Translations under genes and position numbers: made by a program | Source: Bacillus proteolyticus | GTDB taxonomy: Bacteria > Bacillota > Bacilli > Bacillales > Bacillaceae_G | Reading direction: 5' to 3' | NCBI RefSeq assembly: GCF_001884065.1 | Contig: NZ_MACH01000092.1 | Coordinates: 248,001 to 312,000, forward strand | DNA: 64,000 bases | Shown here: positions 35,593 through 45,203 of the stretch, in pieces | Numbering within the stretch: position 1 is the first letter of the stretch | How the letters are laid out: every line of letters starts with the position of its first letter | Notes under the pieces: generated by a model | Seen by the model: the letters and a program-made list of their open reading frames with translations, nothing else | Told to the model about the DNA's origin: nothing | Database searches by the model: none

Positions 35593-36129
35593 ATACATAT
35601 CTTCCACTATTGCTTTTAACTTATTTACAGTCCGCCAATTCCTTACTGTAGCTGGTGTATGTAATTTTTGAAACTGGTTCATTAATTTAGAATTCCGGAT
35701 ACTTTTTTTGAAAAACAAATACACTACTTTTCCTTCAATATGGCAATCTTCTATTTCACTTTTAATCGTAAACAACTGATTACTGTCTTCTTCAGAAAGT
35801 ACATTGGCTAAAAAGGCAACATGTATGCTTTCTCCTTCTAACAATAAACCGGCTTCATAAGGACACGTTTTTATAATATTTATAAATTCATCTTTTGTTC
35901 TTAACATGACTGGAACATCGAAATCAAAAACATTCTTAATTTCACATTCAATTCGTTCCTTTAAAAAACTCATCCCTTTTTCTGACTCAAACACTACATT
36001 TCCACTTTGAATATATGTTTTCACTTTTTTTAACCCTATTGATTCAAAGACTTTTCTCAAATCCGCCATTTTGACTACATTATGTCCACCTACATTAATT
36101 CCCCGTAGTAGTGCAATATAAATTGTCAT
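35590..36129 (-). CDS. DUF1697 family protein
   Basis: The 179-residue soluble protein starts 'MTIYIALLRGINVGGHNVVK' and contains 'TYIQSGNVVFES', the signature strings of DUF1697. 'TPATVRNWRTVNKL' near the end is also typical. The biochemical role is unknown. The start at 36129 follows GAGGTGTATTGTT; an ATG at 36144 overlaps the ribosome binding site and is unlikely. Confidence 0.9.
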   Translation of the reverse strand: MTIYIALLRGINVGGHNVVKMADLRKVFESIGLKKVKTYIQSGNVVFESEKGMSFLKERIECEIKNVFDFDVPVMLRTKDEFINIIKTCPYEAGLLLEGESIHVAFLANVLSEEDSNQLFTIKSEIEDCHIEGKVVYLFFKKSIRNSKLMNQFQKLHTPATVRNWRTVNKLKAIVEDMY

Positions 36130-36227
36130 AACAATACACCTCACATTTTAACAGTCCTAAAAATCAGATATATTTACATCTTCATATTCCTCAGATATTT
36201 GCATAGATTTTTCTAACAAATCATGTA

Positions 36228-36265
36228 ATAAAAAAACTTACTACATGGTTTTCTTCAAGAGTAAG
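36228..36265 (-). terminator. Terminator after an acetyltransferase gene
   Basis: CTTACT and AGTAAG form a short stem followed by a run of seven T on the minus strand, 14 bases past the stop of the gene at 36279. Confidence 0.65.
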
Positions 36266-36278
36266 CTTTGTTATCTCA

Positions 36279-36776
36279 TTATTTGGTTATAGGTAAATGT
36301 AATATGACTTGTTGTCCGATTGATCCCATTCTTCTAAACCCTTTATCTTGAAATCCAACTTTCTCATATAACTTTTGTGCCGGAATATTTTTTTCATTTA
36401 CAGCAAGAATCACTTCATTTTTTATTGGGTAATAACATTTTACAAATTCTTGTAATAAAGCCAATGATTTTTTAGCATATCCCTTCCTTTGTTTATTGTG
36501 ATTAATAGAAAAAGAAGTTAAAAGTATGGCATCTTTATTTTCTGTAAACTCCTGTACTCTGTCACCCGTTTGTAATGCAAAAACACCGACAGGTACTCCG
36601 CTAAAGTCCAAAATAACAACTACATTTTTAGTTCGATCATTTTTCGCTTTCTCCAGTAATTCACCTGGATTCGCTGTGAATCGCACTTGTTCACTTGGTA
36701 AACTAAATGATTCTATTCTCTCTTTATACTGCTCCTTATACGGAACTAATTGTATTTCCCCTGTATGTATGTTCAT
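36279..36776 (-). CDS. GNAT-family N-acetyltransferase
   Basis: The 165-residue protein has 'LTSFSINHNKQRKGYAKKSLALL' (quoted in part: NHNKQRKGYAKKSLALL) as the acetyl-CoA loop and 'VNEKNIPAQKLYEKVGFQDKG' (in part: NIPAQKLYEKVGF) as the terminal motif. The substrate is unknown. The start is placed at 36776 because GGGAGAG lies six bases before it. It is 25 bases downstream of the lipoprotein gene at 36802 and may be co-transcribed with it. Confidence 0.85.
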   Translation of the reverse strand: MNIHTGEIQLVPYKEQYKERIESFSLPSEQVRFTANPGELLEKAKNDRTKNVVVILDFSGVPVGVFALQTGDRVQEFTENKDAILLTSFSINHNKQRKGYAKKSLALLQEFVKCYYPIKNEVILAVNEKNIPAQKLYEKVGFQDKGFRRMGSIGQQVILHLPITK

Positions 36777-36801
36777 GCTTAACTCTCCCATTTTTAACTT
36801 A

Positions 36802-37158
36802 TTAACTTAAACCTTGCTGCGCTTTAGACTGCACTTTTCCATCCAAAAATGTTATTTCAGCAAATGATTTTGGATTGCTTCCTTTCCAAGCAAAAATTTG
36901 TTTAATTTGTGTAGAATGTTCTACCCCTTCTTCTATGAGTAAATCCCCTTCAAAACCGATTAATTCTTTCACTTCTAAATAAGTCATTCCTTCATTAATA
37001 TTTGAGAAATGATTTATATTAATGGACTCTTGCTTTTTATTTTCCGTTATTGTAGAAGACGTAGCCGTTTTCTTCTTCACTTCTTTCTTCTGATCACACG
37101 CTGTCATACTGAAACATATGCATAAACTACCTAATATGAGTGCGCTTTTTTTCATCAT
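36802..37158 (-). CDS. DUF3862-type lipoprotein
   Basis: The 118-residue lipoprotein has a lipobox SMTAC about 20 residues from the start. After a Lys/Thr-rich linker comes a small domain with 'MTYLEVKELIGFEGDLLIEEG' (quoted in part: MTYLEVKELIGFEGDL) and 'FAWKGSNPKSFAEITFLDG', the pattern of DUF3862/BLIP-like folds. It is probably a surface-bound binding protein of unknown ligand. The start at 37158 follows GGGGAGGGA by nine bases. Confidence 0.82.
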   Translation of the reverse strand: MMKKSALILGSLCICFSMTACDQKKEVKKKTATSSTITENKKQESININHFSNINEGMTYLEVKELIGFEGDLLIEEGVEHSTQIKQIFAWKGSNPKSFAEITFLDGKVQSKAQQGLS

Positions 37159-37228
37159 AACGGTTGTCCCTCCCCTCATTATTAAACCATATATTCCCTT
37201 AAAAATAAACTGAATATTTAATCTTACA

Positions 37229-37262
37229 GGAAAATCCCGTACAATTTAGTACGGGATTTTCA
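37229..37262 (-). terminator. Terminator of the sleB-ypeB-ylaJ operon
   Basis: GAAAATCCCGTAC and GTACGGGATTTTC form a perfect stem with a six-base loop and a following T-rich tract. It overlaps the last bases of the lipoprotein gene at 37263. Confidence 0.85.
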
Positions 37263-37859
37263 CTATTTTTTCAAATGGTTATTTGACTGATCTTCTTGTT
37301 CTTTTCGTAGTTCTTGTTCTTCATCTTTTGGTAATTGTTTATCATTATCTTTAATTGGATTCGTTTCTCTATTTTCAATCATATCATTTGGAACTTGTGG
37401 CATTACTCGGCCAACAATTGCTGCTAATTCATCAAGTATACCTTCACCAGTTTTACCATTTTTAATTTGCTTTCCTATTTGTTTTAATCTTTCATACGTA
37501 TCAACATCTGCTACAACGACTGCATTAGCACCATTGGGATCATTCTTCAAACTTTCTGCAACAGAATACTTAATTGACTCCACGCGAGTTCGATCAAGTT
37601 TCGCTTTTACATCAATACCTACAACAGCATATTTCCCAACTACTACTGCTGTCGCATCGTTTACACCAGGTATACTTGCAGCTAAAGATGCTAAATGATC
37701 AGCAGCTTTTTCGTTTGGCTTATTTGATTTATTCGTATACGTAACATTTTTCATCGAGACATTTTTTTGTTCTGGCTTTTCATTAGGATTGTCTTTTTTC
37801 CCAATACTACATCCAGTAATAACGAAACAAAGCATTAACATATATATAATGATTTTCAT
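37263..37859 (-). CDS. ylaJ: YhcN/YlaJ-family sporulation lipoprotein
   Basis: The 198-residue lipoprotein has lipobox VITGC close to the start. It carries the YhcN/YlaJ domain ('LASLAASIPGVNDATAVVVG', 'YAVVGIDVKAKLDRTRVES') and a long charged tail. Members are found in spores and affect germination. It is the third gene after sleB and ypeB, an arrangement known in the B. cereus group. The start at 37859 is preferred over the GTG at 37871 because a GTGGTG site precedes it. Confidence 0.88.
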   Translation of the reverse strand: MKIIIYMLMLCFVITGCSIGKKDNPNEKPEQKNVSMKNVTYTNKSNKPNEKAADHLASLAASIPGVNDATAVVVGKYAVVGIDVKAKLDRTRVESIKYSVAESLKNDPNGANAVVVADVDTYERLKQIGKQIKNGKTGEGILDELAAIVGRVMPQVPNDMIENRETNPIKDNDKQLPKDEEQELRKEQEDQSNNHLKK

Positions 37860-37885
37860 TATTTTCACCACTTTATCATTGATGT

Positions 37886-39226
37886 TTAATCATAAATTTT
37901 TTCAACAGCTTGCATCTTCTTCACTTTTTCTTCTGCTCCATTATTTGCGTTAATGAAAATTTGGTACGTATCTTTCCCTAAAGTACCAATAAATTCATAA
38001 CAAAGTACTTCATTATGCAAGTCATTTACTACTACAGCTTTACGTTCTTCCATAACTTTTACATCGGGGTTAATTTTCTTTCTCGCCTCAGCAGCAGTTA
38101 GTTTCGCACTCGGAATTGTTCGTTTTTGATGCGATGCTAAATATTCCTTTGCGGAAAAACCAACAATCGATCCATCATCTAAAGCAATTTTCATTTGGAT
38201 TGCTTCTGGATAAATACGCATTCCATTTTCATTTACAACGTACGTAAACACACCGATATTATCATATTGAGAGCTATCAAACAGCTCCATATTTGTAAAC
38301 TTATGATCCTTTAAAAATGCCAATCCTTTACTTCCTGCATCATTTAAACTAATTTTTTGCTCTTTAATTTCTCGGTTATTCATTACCCAAATTGGATATC
38401 CACCTTTTCCGGTAATATCCATATAATACTCATTGTTCGTTGCTGGATCTTGAATTTTCACACTGTAGAATGATTCTTTCGCACCTTTTCCACTTTTCTC
38501 GACTTCTACTTTTTCATTCCCTTTTAAGTTTAAAAATGATTTCGCGATTTTTTCCGCTTCCTCTTTTGAAATAGCCTTTCCTTCTGCTTCAAATCCACCT
38601 TTTTTATTCTTTTGTGCACTTGTAAAAGTCGGTCCGAAGTTTGTAGAAGAGTATGACGTTACATTCTTCTCAACTGTTTTTAATCCATCAATAATTGTGT
38701 TATCTGCTGGATCTCGATTTGAAGCAAGTGCCATCTCTACGTCCATCCAGCGTAAATTGTTTTTCAACACCAGATGCTGCACTTTTCTCAGTTCATCTTG
38801 TATATTTCCTGCATTTGAATATAAACCTTGTAACGTTTTATATTCTTGATCATTTAACGGTTCTTTTTCTAAATCACGAACCGCTGCACGATAACTAAAA
38901 TCACCGATATTCGCTAAAAATTCTTCCGTTTTATTAAACGGCATTAATGTTAATGGTAGTTGCCCTACATCTGAACGGGCTTCGGATGTTAAACGCCAAA
39001 CATCTGCTAATGCTGGTGATAAAGATGAACGTGAATTCATCGCAAGCGTTGTTCCGATTTTATCGTGTAATAGGTCAACCTCATACGCTAAATCATGAAA
39101 CGCGCGCTGATAACTATTTTCCGCTCTAATTAATACCGCATTCTTCTCTTGATGCTCTTTATAGCCCCAATATCCTGTTCCAACTACACCTACTGTTAAT
39201 AGTACAATGATAATACCTCGTAACAT
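37886..39226 (-). CDS. ypeB: Germination protein YpeB
   Basis: YpeB is needed for SleB to be deposited and stable in the spore; the two depend on each other. The 446-residue protein has one N-terminal membrane anchor ('GIIIVLLTVGVVGTGYWGY'), a helical domain to about residue 210, and repeated PepSY-like domains in the C-terminal half ('AISKEEAEKIAKSFLNLKG', 'LTAAEARKKINPDVKV'). It starts 15 bases after the sleB stop behind GGAGGTGG. Confidence 0.95.
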   Translation of the reverse strand: MLRGIIIVLLTVGVVGTGYWGYKEHQEKNAVLIRAENSYQRAFHDLAYEVDLLHDKIGTTLAMNSRSSLSPALADVWRLTSEARSDVGQLPLTLMPFNKTEEFLANIGDFSYRAAVRDLEKEPLNDQEYKTLQGLYSNAGNIQDELRKVQHLVLKNNLRWMDVEMALASNRDPADNTIIDGLKTVEKNVTSYSSTNFGPTFTSAQKNKKGGFEAEGKAISKEEAEKIAKSFLNLKGNEKVEVEKSGKGAKESFYSVKIQDPATNNEYYMDITGKGGYPIWVMNNREIKEQKISLNDAGSKGLAFLKDHKFTNMELFDSSQYDNIGVFTYVVNENGMRIYPEAIQMKIALDDGSIVGFSAKEYLASHQKRTIPSAKLTAAEARKKINPDVKVMEERKAVVVNDLHNEVLCYEFIGTLGKDTYQIFINANNGAEEKVKKMQAVEKIYD

Positions 39227-39241
39227 GTTTCCACCTCCGCT

Positions 39242-40021
39242 CTATTTACAGAAAATATGTTTACCGATTTTTTTAATTTGTGGACGACTCCAAATCCATT
39301 TACTTGTCGCAGTATCTGGATTGAAATAATAAAGTGCATTCCCTGTTGGATCCCATCCATTAATCGCATCTAATACAGCCTTTTTCGCTGTTTCATTTGG
39401 CGTTAAATAGATTTGTCCATCCGCTACTGCTGTAAAGGCTCTCGGTTCAAAGATTACACCTGAAACAGTATTTGGAAACGATGCGCTTGTAACACGATTT
39501 AAAATAACCGCAGCCACTGCTACTTGTCCTAAATATGGCTCACCACGTGACTCTCCGTAAACAGCGTTTGCCATTAGCTGAATATCATTTTGAGAATAAC
39601 CGTTTGGAACATTTGTCCCTTTACTTTGTGGTGGTTTATTTTCTTGTGCAGTACCGCCGCTATTCCCTTTATTCGTTGTAGTACCTTTATTAGCAGTCGA
39701 CTTATCATACTTCGTTGCCTTAACAAGTTTCTGCTTCGTTGTAGCACCCGCTAAACCATCAACAGGTAGTCCAAATTTCTCCTGAAAATTCCGAAGTGCC
39801 CAGTATGTACCCCATCCGAAAACACCATCTACTTTTCCCGTATAAAATCCGTTATATTTCAAACGAGATTGCAGTTCAATAACATCTTCACCAGATGCTC
39901 CTCTTTGAATAACTTGATTCGAAAAGGCTTCTACATTTTTCATTTGTATACTACTTACCATTAAAGATAGCCCGATAAAGACGAGTAAAATCGCTATCTT
40001 AAAGACAGTCTTTTGATGCAT
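39242..40021 (-). CDS. sleB: Spore cortex-lytic enzyme SleB
   Basis: SleB is a lytic transglycosylase that cuts spore cortex peptidoglycan (muramic-lactam containing) during germination. The 259-residue product has a signal peptide (residues 1-32), a peptidoglycan-binding domain ('GASGEDVIELQSRLKYNGFY' through 'GLAGATTKQKL'), a Gly/Asn/Thr-rich linker and the catalytic Hydrolase_2 domain with Glu in 'YGESRGEPYLGQVAVAAV'. 'TGNALYYFNPDTATSKW' completes the fold. It is first in the sleB-ypeB-ylaJ operon, starting after AAGGAGGGAAATAC. Forespore (sigma-G) expression is expected, but I could not place the promoter. Confidence 0.95.
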   Translation of the reverse strand: MHQKTVFKIAILLVFIGLSLMVSSIQMKNVEAFSNQVIQRGASGEDVIELQSRLKYNGFYTGKVDGVFGWGTYWALRNFQEKFGLPVDGLAGATTKQKLVKATKYDKSTANKGTTTNKGNSGGTAQENKPPQSKGTNVPNGYSQNDIQLMANAVYGESRGEPYLGQVAVAAVILNRVTSASFPNTVSGVIFEPRAFTAVADGQIYLTPNETAKKAVLDAINGWDPTGNALYYFNPDTATSKWIWSRPQIKKIGKHIFCK

Positions 40022-40166
40022 GTATTTCCCTCCTTAATTACGGAAATGATTTCATGGTTATGTTTTGTAAAACCTTCGCTTTTATGTAAAGAAGTCAAAA
40101 AAATCCAAACTTATATGCTTAAAGAAATATGTAAACAATATACGAAAAGAATAAAAGGAGCTCATT

Positions 40167-40499
40167 ATGAAGCAATTCATTACACGTACAGCATTTATAA
40201 TTTTTTTAATAACAACATGTTCAAATATATATACGGGGCCATCTATAGTTCACGCACAGCCACCCTATGCAAAATGGGGTAAACTGGCCGTTGAAAAAAC
40301 GAAAGAACAATATCCGAAAGCAGAGATTATTGATTACCTTCATATAGGTAGAAAACCAAAAACTGTTCAAATAACAGTTGAAAAATTTAAATTGTGGCTT
40401 CGTGAGGATGGAAAAGAATATGGTGTTTTTGTTGATGTAGAATTTGATACGAAAACAGAGAAGTTTTTAAAGATGTCATTCCAGAAAACAAGTCGATAG
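40167..40499 (+). CDS. Secreted DUF3889 protein
   Basis: The 110-residue protein has a signal peptide of about 30 residues (cleavage after VHA). The mature part 'QPPYAKWGKLAVEKTKEQYP', 'IIDYLHIGR' and 'EKFKLWLREDGKEYGVFVDV' fits DUF3889, a family of small secreted Bacillus proteins of unknown role. The start follows AAAAGGAGCTCATT. Confidence 0.88.
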   Translation: MKQFITRTAFIIFLITTCSNIYTGPSIVHAQPPYAKWGKLAVEKTKEQYPKAEIIDYLHIGRKPKTVQITVEKFKLWLREDGKEYGVFVDVEFDTKTEKFLKMSFQKTSR

Positions 40500-40506
40500 A
40501 ACAAAT

Positions 40507-40542
40507 AAACCCCTCTGTTTTAAGTAAAACAGAGGGGTTTAT
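40507..40542. terminator. Bidirectional terminator
   Basis: AACCCCTCTGTTTT and AAAACAGAGGGGTT form a perfect stem with a four-base loop, between the DUF3889 gene and the converging Pr6Pr gene. Confidence 0.9.
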
Positions 40543-40565
40543 TCATACACATTTAATAATGAAAG

Positions 40566-41189
40566 TTATTGTTTTAAACTTAAAGATCGATTCCCTAGCA
40601 TTTTCACCAATCCACAAATAACTCCAATTACAACCGCTATTCCGATACTATATAAAAGTACTTTCCCATATCCACCTATTCTCGGATCGAGAAACGGATA
40701 TGGGTACCAATTAACGTATGGACCACGTATTAAGCTATAAATAACATATAAAATCGGGAAAATCAGCCAACTAGTTGCTTGTTTCCACGTGATTGTCTTC
40801 ATAGGTGGATTTATAACCCAATCTAAAATCATTGCTAATGGCATGATGTAATGGAGCACAGTATTTACCCACGGTATCGGCGTTTGAAGTGACTCTTCTA
40901 ATCCCCTTAATAACAAAAAATAAATAAGTCCCGTTGTCAGTATGTATACTGTAGCTGCGCCGCGAAGAACTCCAAACTGCTCGGAACGTCCAAATAGGGC
41001 TGTCCCCAAACTACTTAATAGAAGAATTACCGCCACTAAAATGTTGCTTTCAATTGTGAAGTAACTAAAAAAATTAACTGGATTGAACGGTTTCACTTGT
41101 GCCCTTGTAACAAATTGTGTAATAAGTGCACTAAACGCTAGAAGACTTAAAAATAGTCTATAAATTGCTATCATTTTTGCACTTCTCAT
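40566..41189 (-). CDS. Pr6Pr-family membrane protein
   Basis: The 207-residue protein has six hydrophobic segments and the Pr6Pr family pattern ('FNPVNFFSYFTIESNILV', 'LHYIMPLAMILDWVINPP', YPYPFLDP). These membrane proteins resemble FAR-17a/AIG1 proteins, but the bacterial role is unknown. It starts 20 bases after the stop of the serine hydrolase gene behind GGAGGTG, so the two form an operon. Confidence 0.9.
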   Translation of the reverse strand: MRSAKMIAIYRLFLSLLAFSALITQFVTRAQVKPFNPVNFFSYFTIESNILVAVILLLSSLGTALFGRSEQFGVLRGAATVYILTTGLIYFLLLRGLEESLQTPIPWVNTVLHYIMPLAMILDWVINPPMKTITWKQATSWLIFPILYVIYSLIRGPYVNWYPYPFLDPRIGGYGKVLLYSIGIAVVIGVICGLVKMLGNRSLSLKQ

Positions 41190-41209
41190 AACACACCTCC
41201 TCCCTCTTC

Positions 41210-42127
41210 TTATTTATGATTGGCATTATCTTTTATATGCTCTATAAATAACTTTAATGGTACGAGGCCACGTTTAGGCATGTGACTACTAATTACAGCT
41301 ACGAGCTCTAACTGCGGAATGATAATAATGTATTGCCCTCCGTATCCCATAGCAAAATACATACAATACGGTATGTGAAATCTTTCGTTATTTAATACCC
41401 ACCAGTGATATCCATATGCCCCGACATGTTCATACGTTTCAAATAGAGCTGTACTTGATTGCTCTAACCATTTCGATGATATAATTTCATTTCCCTTCCA
41501 ATATCCATTCTGCAAACATAATTTTCCTAGCTTTAATAAATCTATAGATTTCATTTTCATACCGAATCCGCCGACATATACACCTTGCGGATCTTGTTGC
41601 CATTCATATTCCTTAATGTTTAATGGATCAAATAAATACTTTTTCGCGAACTGCTCCGTCGACATTCCAGTTGCTTCTTGAATGACGTAACTAAGTAAGT
41701 GGGAAGAACCTGAGTTATAATTCATTTTCATACCCATTTCTTCAATGAACGGCTTTTCAAAAATGAATTGTGCCCAATTGTCTGATTCCACAAAGTCATT
41801 TGGGAAAACAACCCCATTGCCGAATTCTTGCCAATCTTCTCCTGTTGTCATCGTTAATAAATGATACAGCGTTAATTCCCTTTTTTTCTCCGGTACATTG
41901 GGAATCCATGTTGTGATTGGTGTATGTATATCATTTATACATCCTTTATCAATTGCGATGCCGATTAATATGGATACGATACTTTTTGTAATCGAATTAA
42001 TTTTATATAAGTCATTTTTACAGTCACTCGTTTTAAAATATTCAGTCGTTAATTCTCCCTTTTGGTAAACAAGAAATGTATTAACTTTTTTCTTTTCAAA
42101 TTTATTTTGTAATTGCTCGAAATTCAA
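41210..42127 (-). CDS. Class C beta-lactamase-like serine hydrolase
   Basis: The 305-residue protein has the penicillin-binding fold: SxxK as SITK in 'INSITKSIVSILIGIAI', YxN as YNS in 'MKMNYNSGSSHLLSYV', and a C-terminal 'AMGYGGQYIIIIPQ' region. No signal peptide is visible, so it is probably cytoplasmic, an esterase or peptidase rather than a true beta-lactamase. A TTG at 42127 is preferred as start because GGAGG, inside the codons of the ATG at 42142, precedes it. Confidence 0.85.
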   Translation of the reverse strand: MNFEQLQNKFEKKKVNTFLVYQKGELTTEYFKTSDCKNDLYKINSITKSIVSILIGIAIDKGCINDIHTPITTWIPNVPEKKRELTLYHLLTMTTGEDWQEFGNGVVFPNDFVESDNWAQFIFEKPFIEEMGMKMNYNSGSSHLLSYVIQEATGMSTEQFAKKYLFDPLNIKEYEWQQDPQGVYVGGFGMKMKSIDLLKLGKLCLQNGYWKGNEIISSKWLEQSSTALFETYEHVGAYGYHWWVLNNERFHIPYCMYFAMGYGGQYIIIIPQLELVAVISSHMPKRGLVPLKLFIEHIKDNANHK

Positions 42128-42214
42128 GAAATTTTCCTCCATCTAAATGATTATGTAATATTTGTTGTTCATCTCGTTCTCTCTATTAAATCATATTTGT
42201 TTTTAAAACAAAAA

Positions 42215-42252
42215 AATAAACTTGCCAGCCTTTATTAGCTGACAAGTTTATT
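42215..42252 (-). terminator. Terminator of the kyn operon
   Basis: AATAAACTTGTCAGC and GCTGGCAAGTTTATT form a stem followed by TTTTTTG on the minus strand, directly after the kynA stop. Confidence 0.88.
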
Positions 42253-42253
42253 C

Positions 42254-43093
42254 TTATAATTTCGTTCGAACATTCCAAAGCTCTGGGAAAAAGCGTTGAT
42301 CAAGTACTCGTTTTAAATACGATACACCAGAAGAGCCACCTGTTCCCATTTTATGACCGATAATTCGTTCTACTGTTTTCATATGACGGAAACGCCATTG
42401 TTGTAGCCAGTCTTCAATATCGATTAATTTCTCTGCAAGCTGATATAAATCCCAATATTTTTGCACGTCCGCATATACTTCTATCCAAGCCGCTTCTACA
42501 GTTGCATCCTCTTCGTAAGGCTGCGTAACATCACGATTTAGCACATCTTTATGAATTGGGAATCCTTCTTTAACAAGGGCTTGTATCGCCACATCATACA
42601 AACTTGGTGCATGAAGTGCTTTATGAAGACGAGCATGTAATTCTGGGTCCTTTTCATAAATCTTTAATGCATGTGGTGTTTTATAACCAAGTGCATACTC
42701 AATCATTCTATATTGATACGATTGGAAGCCTGAAGCTTGACCAAGTGAATCACGAAACTCAATATATTCTGATGGCGTTAATGTCGCAAGAATATCCCAA
42801 GATTGAATGATTTGTGACTGAATTTTTGATACGCGTGCTAACATTTTAAAAGCTGGTGGTAATTTATCTTGTTTAATAGATTCAATTGCCGCATTCAGTT
42901 CATGTAAAATTAATTTCATCCAAAGCTCACTCGCTTGATGGATGACGATAAATAACATTTCATCATGATGGTCTGATAATCTTTGTTGACTAGATAATAA
43001 GCTATCTAGCTGTAAATACTCTCCGTACGTCATATTCTCCTTAAAATCTGTATGAATCCCTTTTTCCATAATTACCTTTTCATTTTCTTTCAT
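42254..43093 (-). CDS. kynA: Tryptophan 2,3-dioxygenase
   Basis: This haem enzyme opens the indole ring of L-tryptophan to N-formylkynurenine, the first step of the kynurenine pathway. The 279-residue product has '[16 protein letters not shown]', '[19 protein letters not shown]' and the C-terminal '[12 protein letters not shown]' loop that closes over substrate. The start at 43093 gives the usual length; a TTG at 43102 is too close to the GGGG site. It is the last gene of kynU-kynB-kynA. Confidence 0.95.
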   Translation of the reverse strand: MKENEKVIMEKGIHTDFKENMTYGEYLQLDSLLSSQQRLSDHHDEMLFIVIHQASELWMKLILHELNAAIESIKQDKLPPAFKMLARVSKIQSQIIQSWDILATLTPSEYIEFRDSLGQASGFQSYQYRMIEYALGYKTPHALKIYEKDPELHARLHKALHAPSLYDVAIQALVKEGFPIHKDVLNRDVTQPYEEDATVEAAWIEVYADVQKYWDLYQLAEKLIDIEDWLQQWRFRHMKTVERIIGHKMGTGGSSGVSYLKRVLDQRFFPELWNVRTKL

Positions 43094-43125
43094 ATTAGTC
43101 AAACGCCCCTTTTATATATTTCTAC

Positions 43126-43755
43126 TTATATTGGCCTAATAACAGCGCGAACTGGACTCCCATCTGCATCTGTTAATGCAAGTGGTAAGGCAATAAGTTC
43201 GTAATCGCCGTCTGCTACGTGATCGAGTACGACATTTTCTAAAATGTGAATTCCGTGTTTAAATAATTGATGATGTGCTGCTAGTTCTTTATCATCTAAC
43301 GGATCAACAGAAGGTACATCTACTCCAATTAAACGAATACCCTTACTTGAAAGAAATGGTGCAATATCAGCACGTAAATACGGGATTTCTTCTGGAAACT
43401 CTTGCGCTTTTCCATGTGAAGATGTACGTAACAATAGTCGCTCTACACCTTCTAAGTTAAAACTTTCTAATTCTCTTTTACCGATACTCTCCAGCCCTGA
43501 AACATCGATAACTCGTGCTGTACCTATAAATACATCTATATCTAAATCTAATACCTTCTTACCGTCATTATCAAAATGAAAAGGTGCATCAATATGAGTA
43601 CCTGTATGAATGCTCATCGTTAACTTTCCGACATTTACTGAACCACTGTTTTCTTTTGACCATGAAACTTCATATGAAAAAGGTGTATCCCCTGGCCACG
43701 TCGCGATATCATTATTTAACGGTTGCGAAATATCAATCCACTGCGATGTTTTCAT
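43126..43755 (-). CDS. kynB: Arylformamidase (kynurenine formamidase)
   Basis: The enzyme removes the formyl group from N-formylkynurenine. The 209-residue protein is of the cyclase family, with the metal motif HTGTHIDAPFHF and 'LIGVDVPSVDPLDDKEL'. Its start lies two bases after the kynU stop, so the genes are translationally linked. It is the middle step of the operon's tryptophan-to-anthranilate route. Confidence 0.95.
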   Translation of the reverse strand: MKTSQWIDISQPLNNDIATWPGDTPFSYEVSWSKENSGSVNVGKLTMSIHTGTHIDAPFHFDNDGKKVLDLDIDVFIGTARVIDVSGLESIGKRELESFNLEGVERLLLRTSSHGKAQEFPEEIPYLRADIAPFLSSKGIRLIGVDVPSVDPLDDKELAAHHQLFKHGIHILENVVLDHVADGDYELIALPLALTDADGSPVRAVIRPI

Positions 43756-43757
43756 GC

Positions 43758-45044
43758 TTACGCCACAACCTCTCGCTTATTTTCAAACTTTTTATATTCT
43801 TCGTCTTTCATAATGTTCTTTAAAATTTGTACAGAGTTCCATACTTCCTCATACGTATTGTATAAAGCAACAGGCGCAAGTCTAACTCCATTTGGAGCTC
43901 TAAAGTCCGGAATAACCCCATTTGCTTTTAACGCTTTACAAATACGTGCCGCCTCAACATGTTCTAAATAAATATGCCCGCCTCGTTTTTCATCCTCTAA
44001 TGGATTTCCAATTGTAAATTCAAAGCCTTTTAATTCATGTTCAATTAAATCAAGCATATATCTCGTAATATGTAATGATTTTTCACGTAACTTTTCAATG
44101 CCAGCTTCTTTAAAAATTTCAAGAGAACCGATTAATGGTGCAGTACTTAATACGTGAGGTGTCCCTATTTGATAAGCTCCAGCATGGTCAGCCGCAGTTA
44201 ATGAATGCTCCATATCAAATTGCTTATCTTTTCTAGAACTAAACCAACCAGATAATCCTGGGAGTCTATTAAAGTGTTTATTATTTACATAAAGGCCTGC
44301 AACACCACCAGGACCTGCATTTAAATATTTATAATTACACCATACAGCGAAATCTACATCCCACTCTTTAAAATGATGCGGAATGGAGCCGATTGAATGA
44401 CATAAGTCAAAACCGATATGAATACCACGTTTATGAGCTTCAGCTGTTAATCGCTTCATATCAAGAATTTGTCCACTCCTATATAGTACAGAAGGCAATA
44501 ATATTAAAGCGATATCATCGTTCATCGCATGAATAATATCATCTTCAGAAAGTGTTCTTCCATCTCGGCTTTTCACTCGTACTAAATGTTCATCTGGATC
44601 TAAGCCTTTTAAACGAATTTGACTCTGAAGTGCATAAATATCTGACGGAAAAGTTAATTCATCCGCAAGAATTTTTGTTCGTATTCCTTTTGGCTCATAA
44701 AACGTCGCAATAACTTGATGTATATTCGCAGTCGTGGAGCCGGTTACAATTGTTTCTTCCGGTAAAGATCCAATAAGAGGTGCTGTCAATTCACCCAATT
44801 TCTCCGAAAGGAAAAACCACGGATGCTCACCTTCAGTCCATCCATCAATTCCAAACTCTTTCCATGAATCTAGCAAGGTAAGTAACGATTTTTCTGCTCT
44901 TTTTGAAAGTAACCCTAATGAGTTACCATCTAAATATATTGTTCCTTCTTTTTTATAAAATTCAGATTGAAAATCTTTCAGTTCATCATGTTTATCACAT
45001 TCAAGCGCATACTCATAAGTTGGTTGAAATGGTTCTTTATACAT
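43758..45044 (-). CDS. kynU: Kynureninase
   Basis: This PLP enzyme cleaves kynurenine to anthranilate and alanine. The 428-residue product has '[19 protein letters not shown]', the PLP lysine in '[19 protein letters not shown]' and '[19 protein letters not shown]'. As first gene of the operon it starts after AGAAGGTGAC. Its promoter overlaps a direct repeat shared with the divergent TetR gene, so the operon is probably repressed by that protein. Confidence 0.95.
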   Translation of the reverse strand: MYKEPFQPTYEYALECDKHDELKDFQSEFYKKEGTIYLDGNSLGLLSKRAEKSLLTLLDSWKEFGIDGWTEGEHPWFFLSEKLGELTAPLIGSLPEETIVTGSTTANIHQVIATFYEPKGIRTKILADELTFPSDIYALQSQIRLKGLDPDEHLVRVKSRDGRTLSEDDIIHAMNDDIALILLPSVLYRSGQILDMKRLTAEAHKRGIHIGFDLCHSIGSIPHHFKEWDVDFAVWCNYKYLNAGPGGVAGLYVNNKHFNRLPGLSGWFSSRKDKQFDMEHSLTAADHAGAYQIGTPHVLSTAPLIGSLEIFKEAGIEKLREKSLHITRYMLDLIEHELKGFEFTIGNPLEDEKRGGHIYLEHVEAARICKALKANGVIPDFRAPNGVRLAPVALYNTYEEVWNSVQILKNIMKDEEYKKFENKREVVA

Positions 45045-45087
45045 GGTGTCACCTTCTTTTAATTTTCTTTTTATTCTAACTAATTGA

Positions 45088-45166
45088 AATATATCACTTA
45101 AATTGATATAACGTCAATGATATTATGTCAGTTGACTTTATATACGAACTTCTTTTACAATACAAT
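45088..45166. promoter_or_regulatory. Divergent kynU/tetR promoters with operator-like repeats
   Basis: On the minus strand TTGACG (45112-45117), an 18-base gap and TATATT (45088-45093) form a kynU promoter. On the plus strand TTGACT (45132-45137), an 18-base gap and TACAAT (45156-45161) form a tetR promoter. Between and over the -35 boxes lie two direct repeats, TGATATAACGTCA (45104-45116) and TGATATTATGTCA (45118-45130), 14 bases apart. They are good candidates for the operator of the adjacent TetR protein. Confidence 0.65.
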
Positions 45167-45203
45167 TATATTTTCAGATATTTCAGTATAAAGAGGTGAT
45201 TCC

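Noticed and set aside
36145-36228. Possible small gene encoding 'LHDLLEKSMQISEEYEDVNI'
   Set aside because: The frame has no start or ribosome binding site and begins inside the T run of a terminator. It could be a remnant, but support is too thin.
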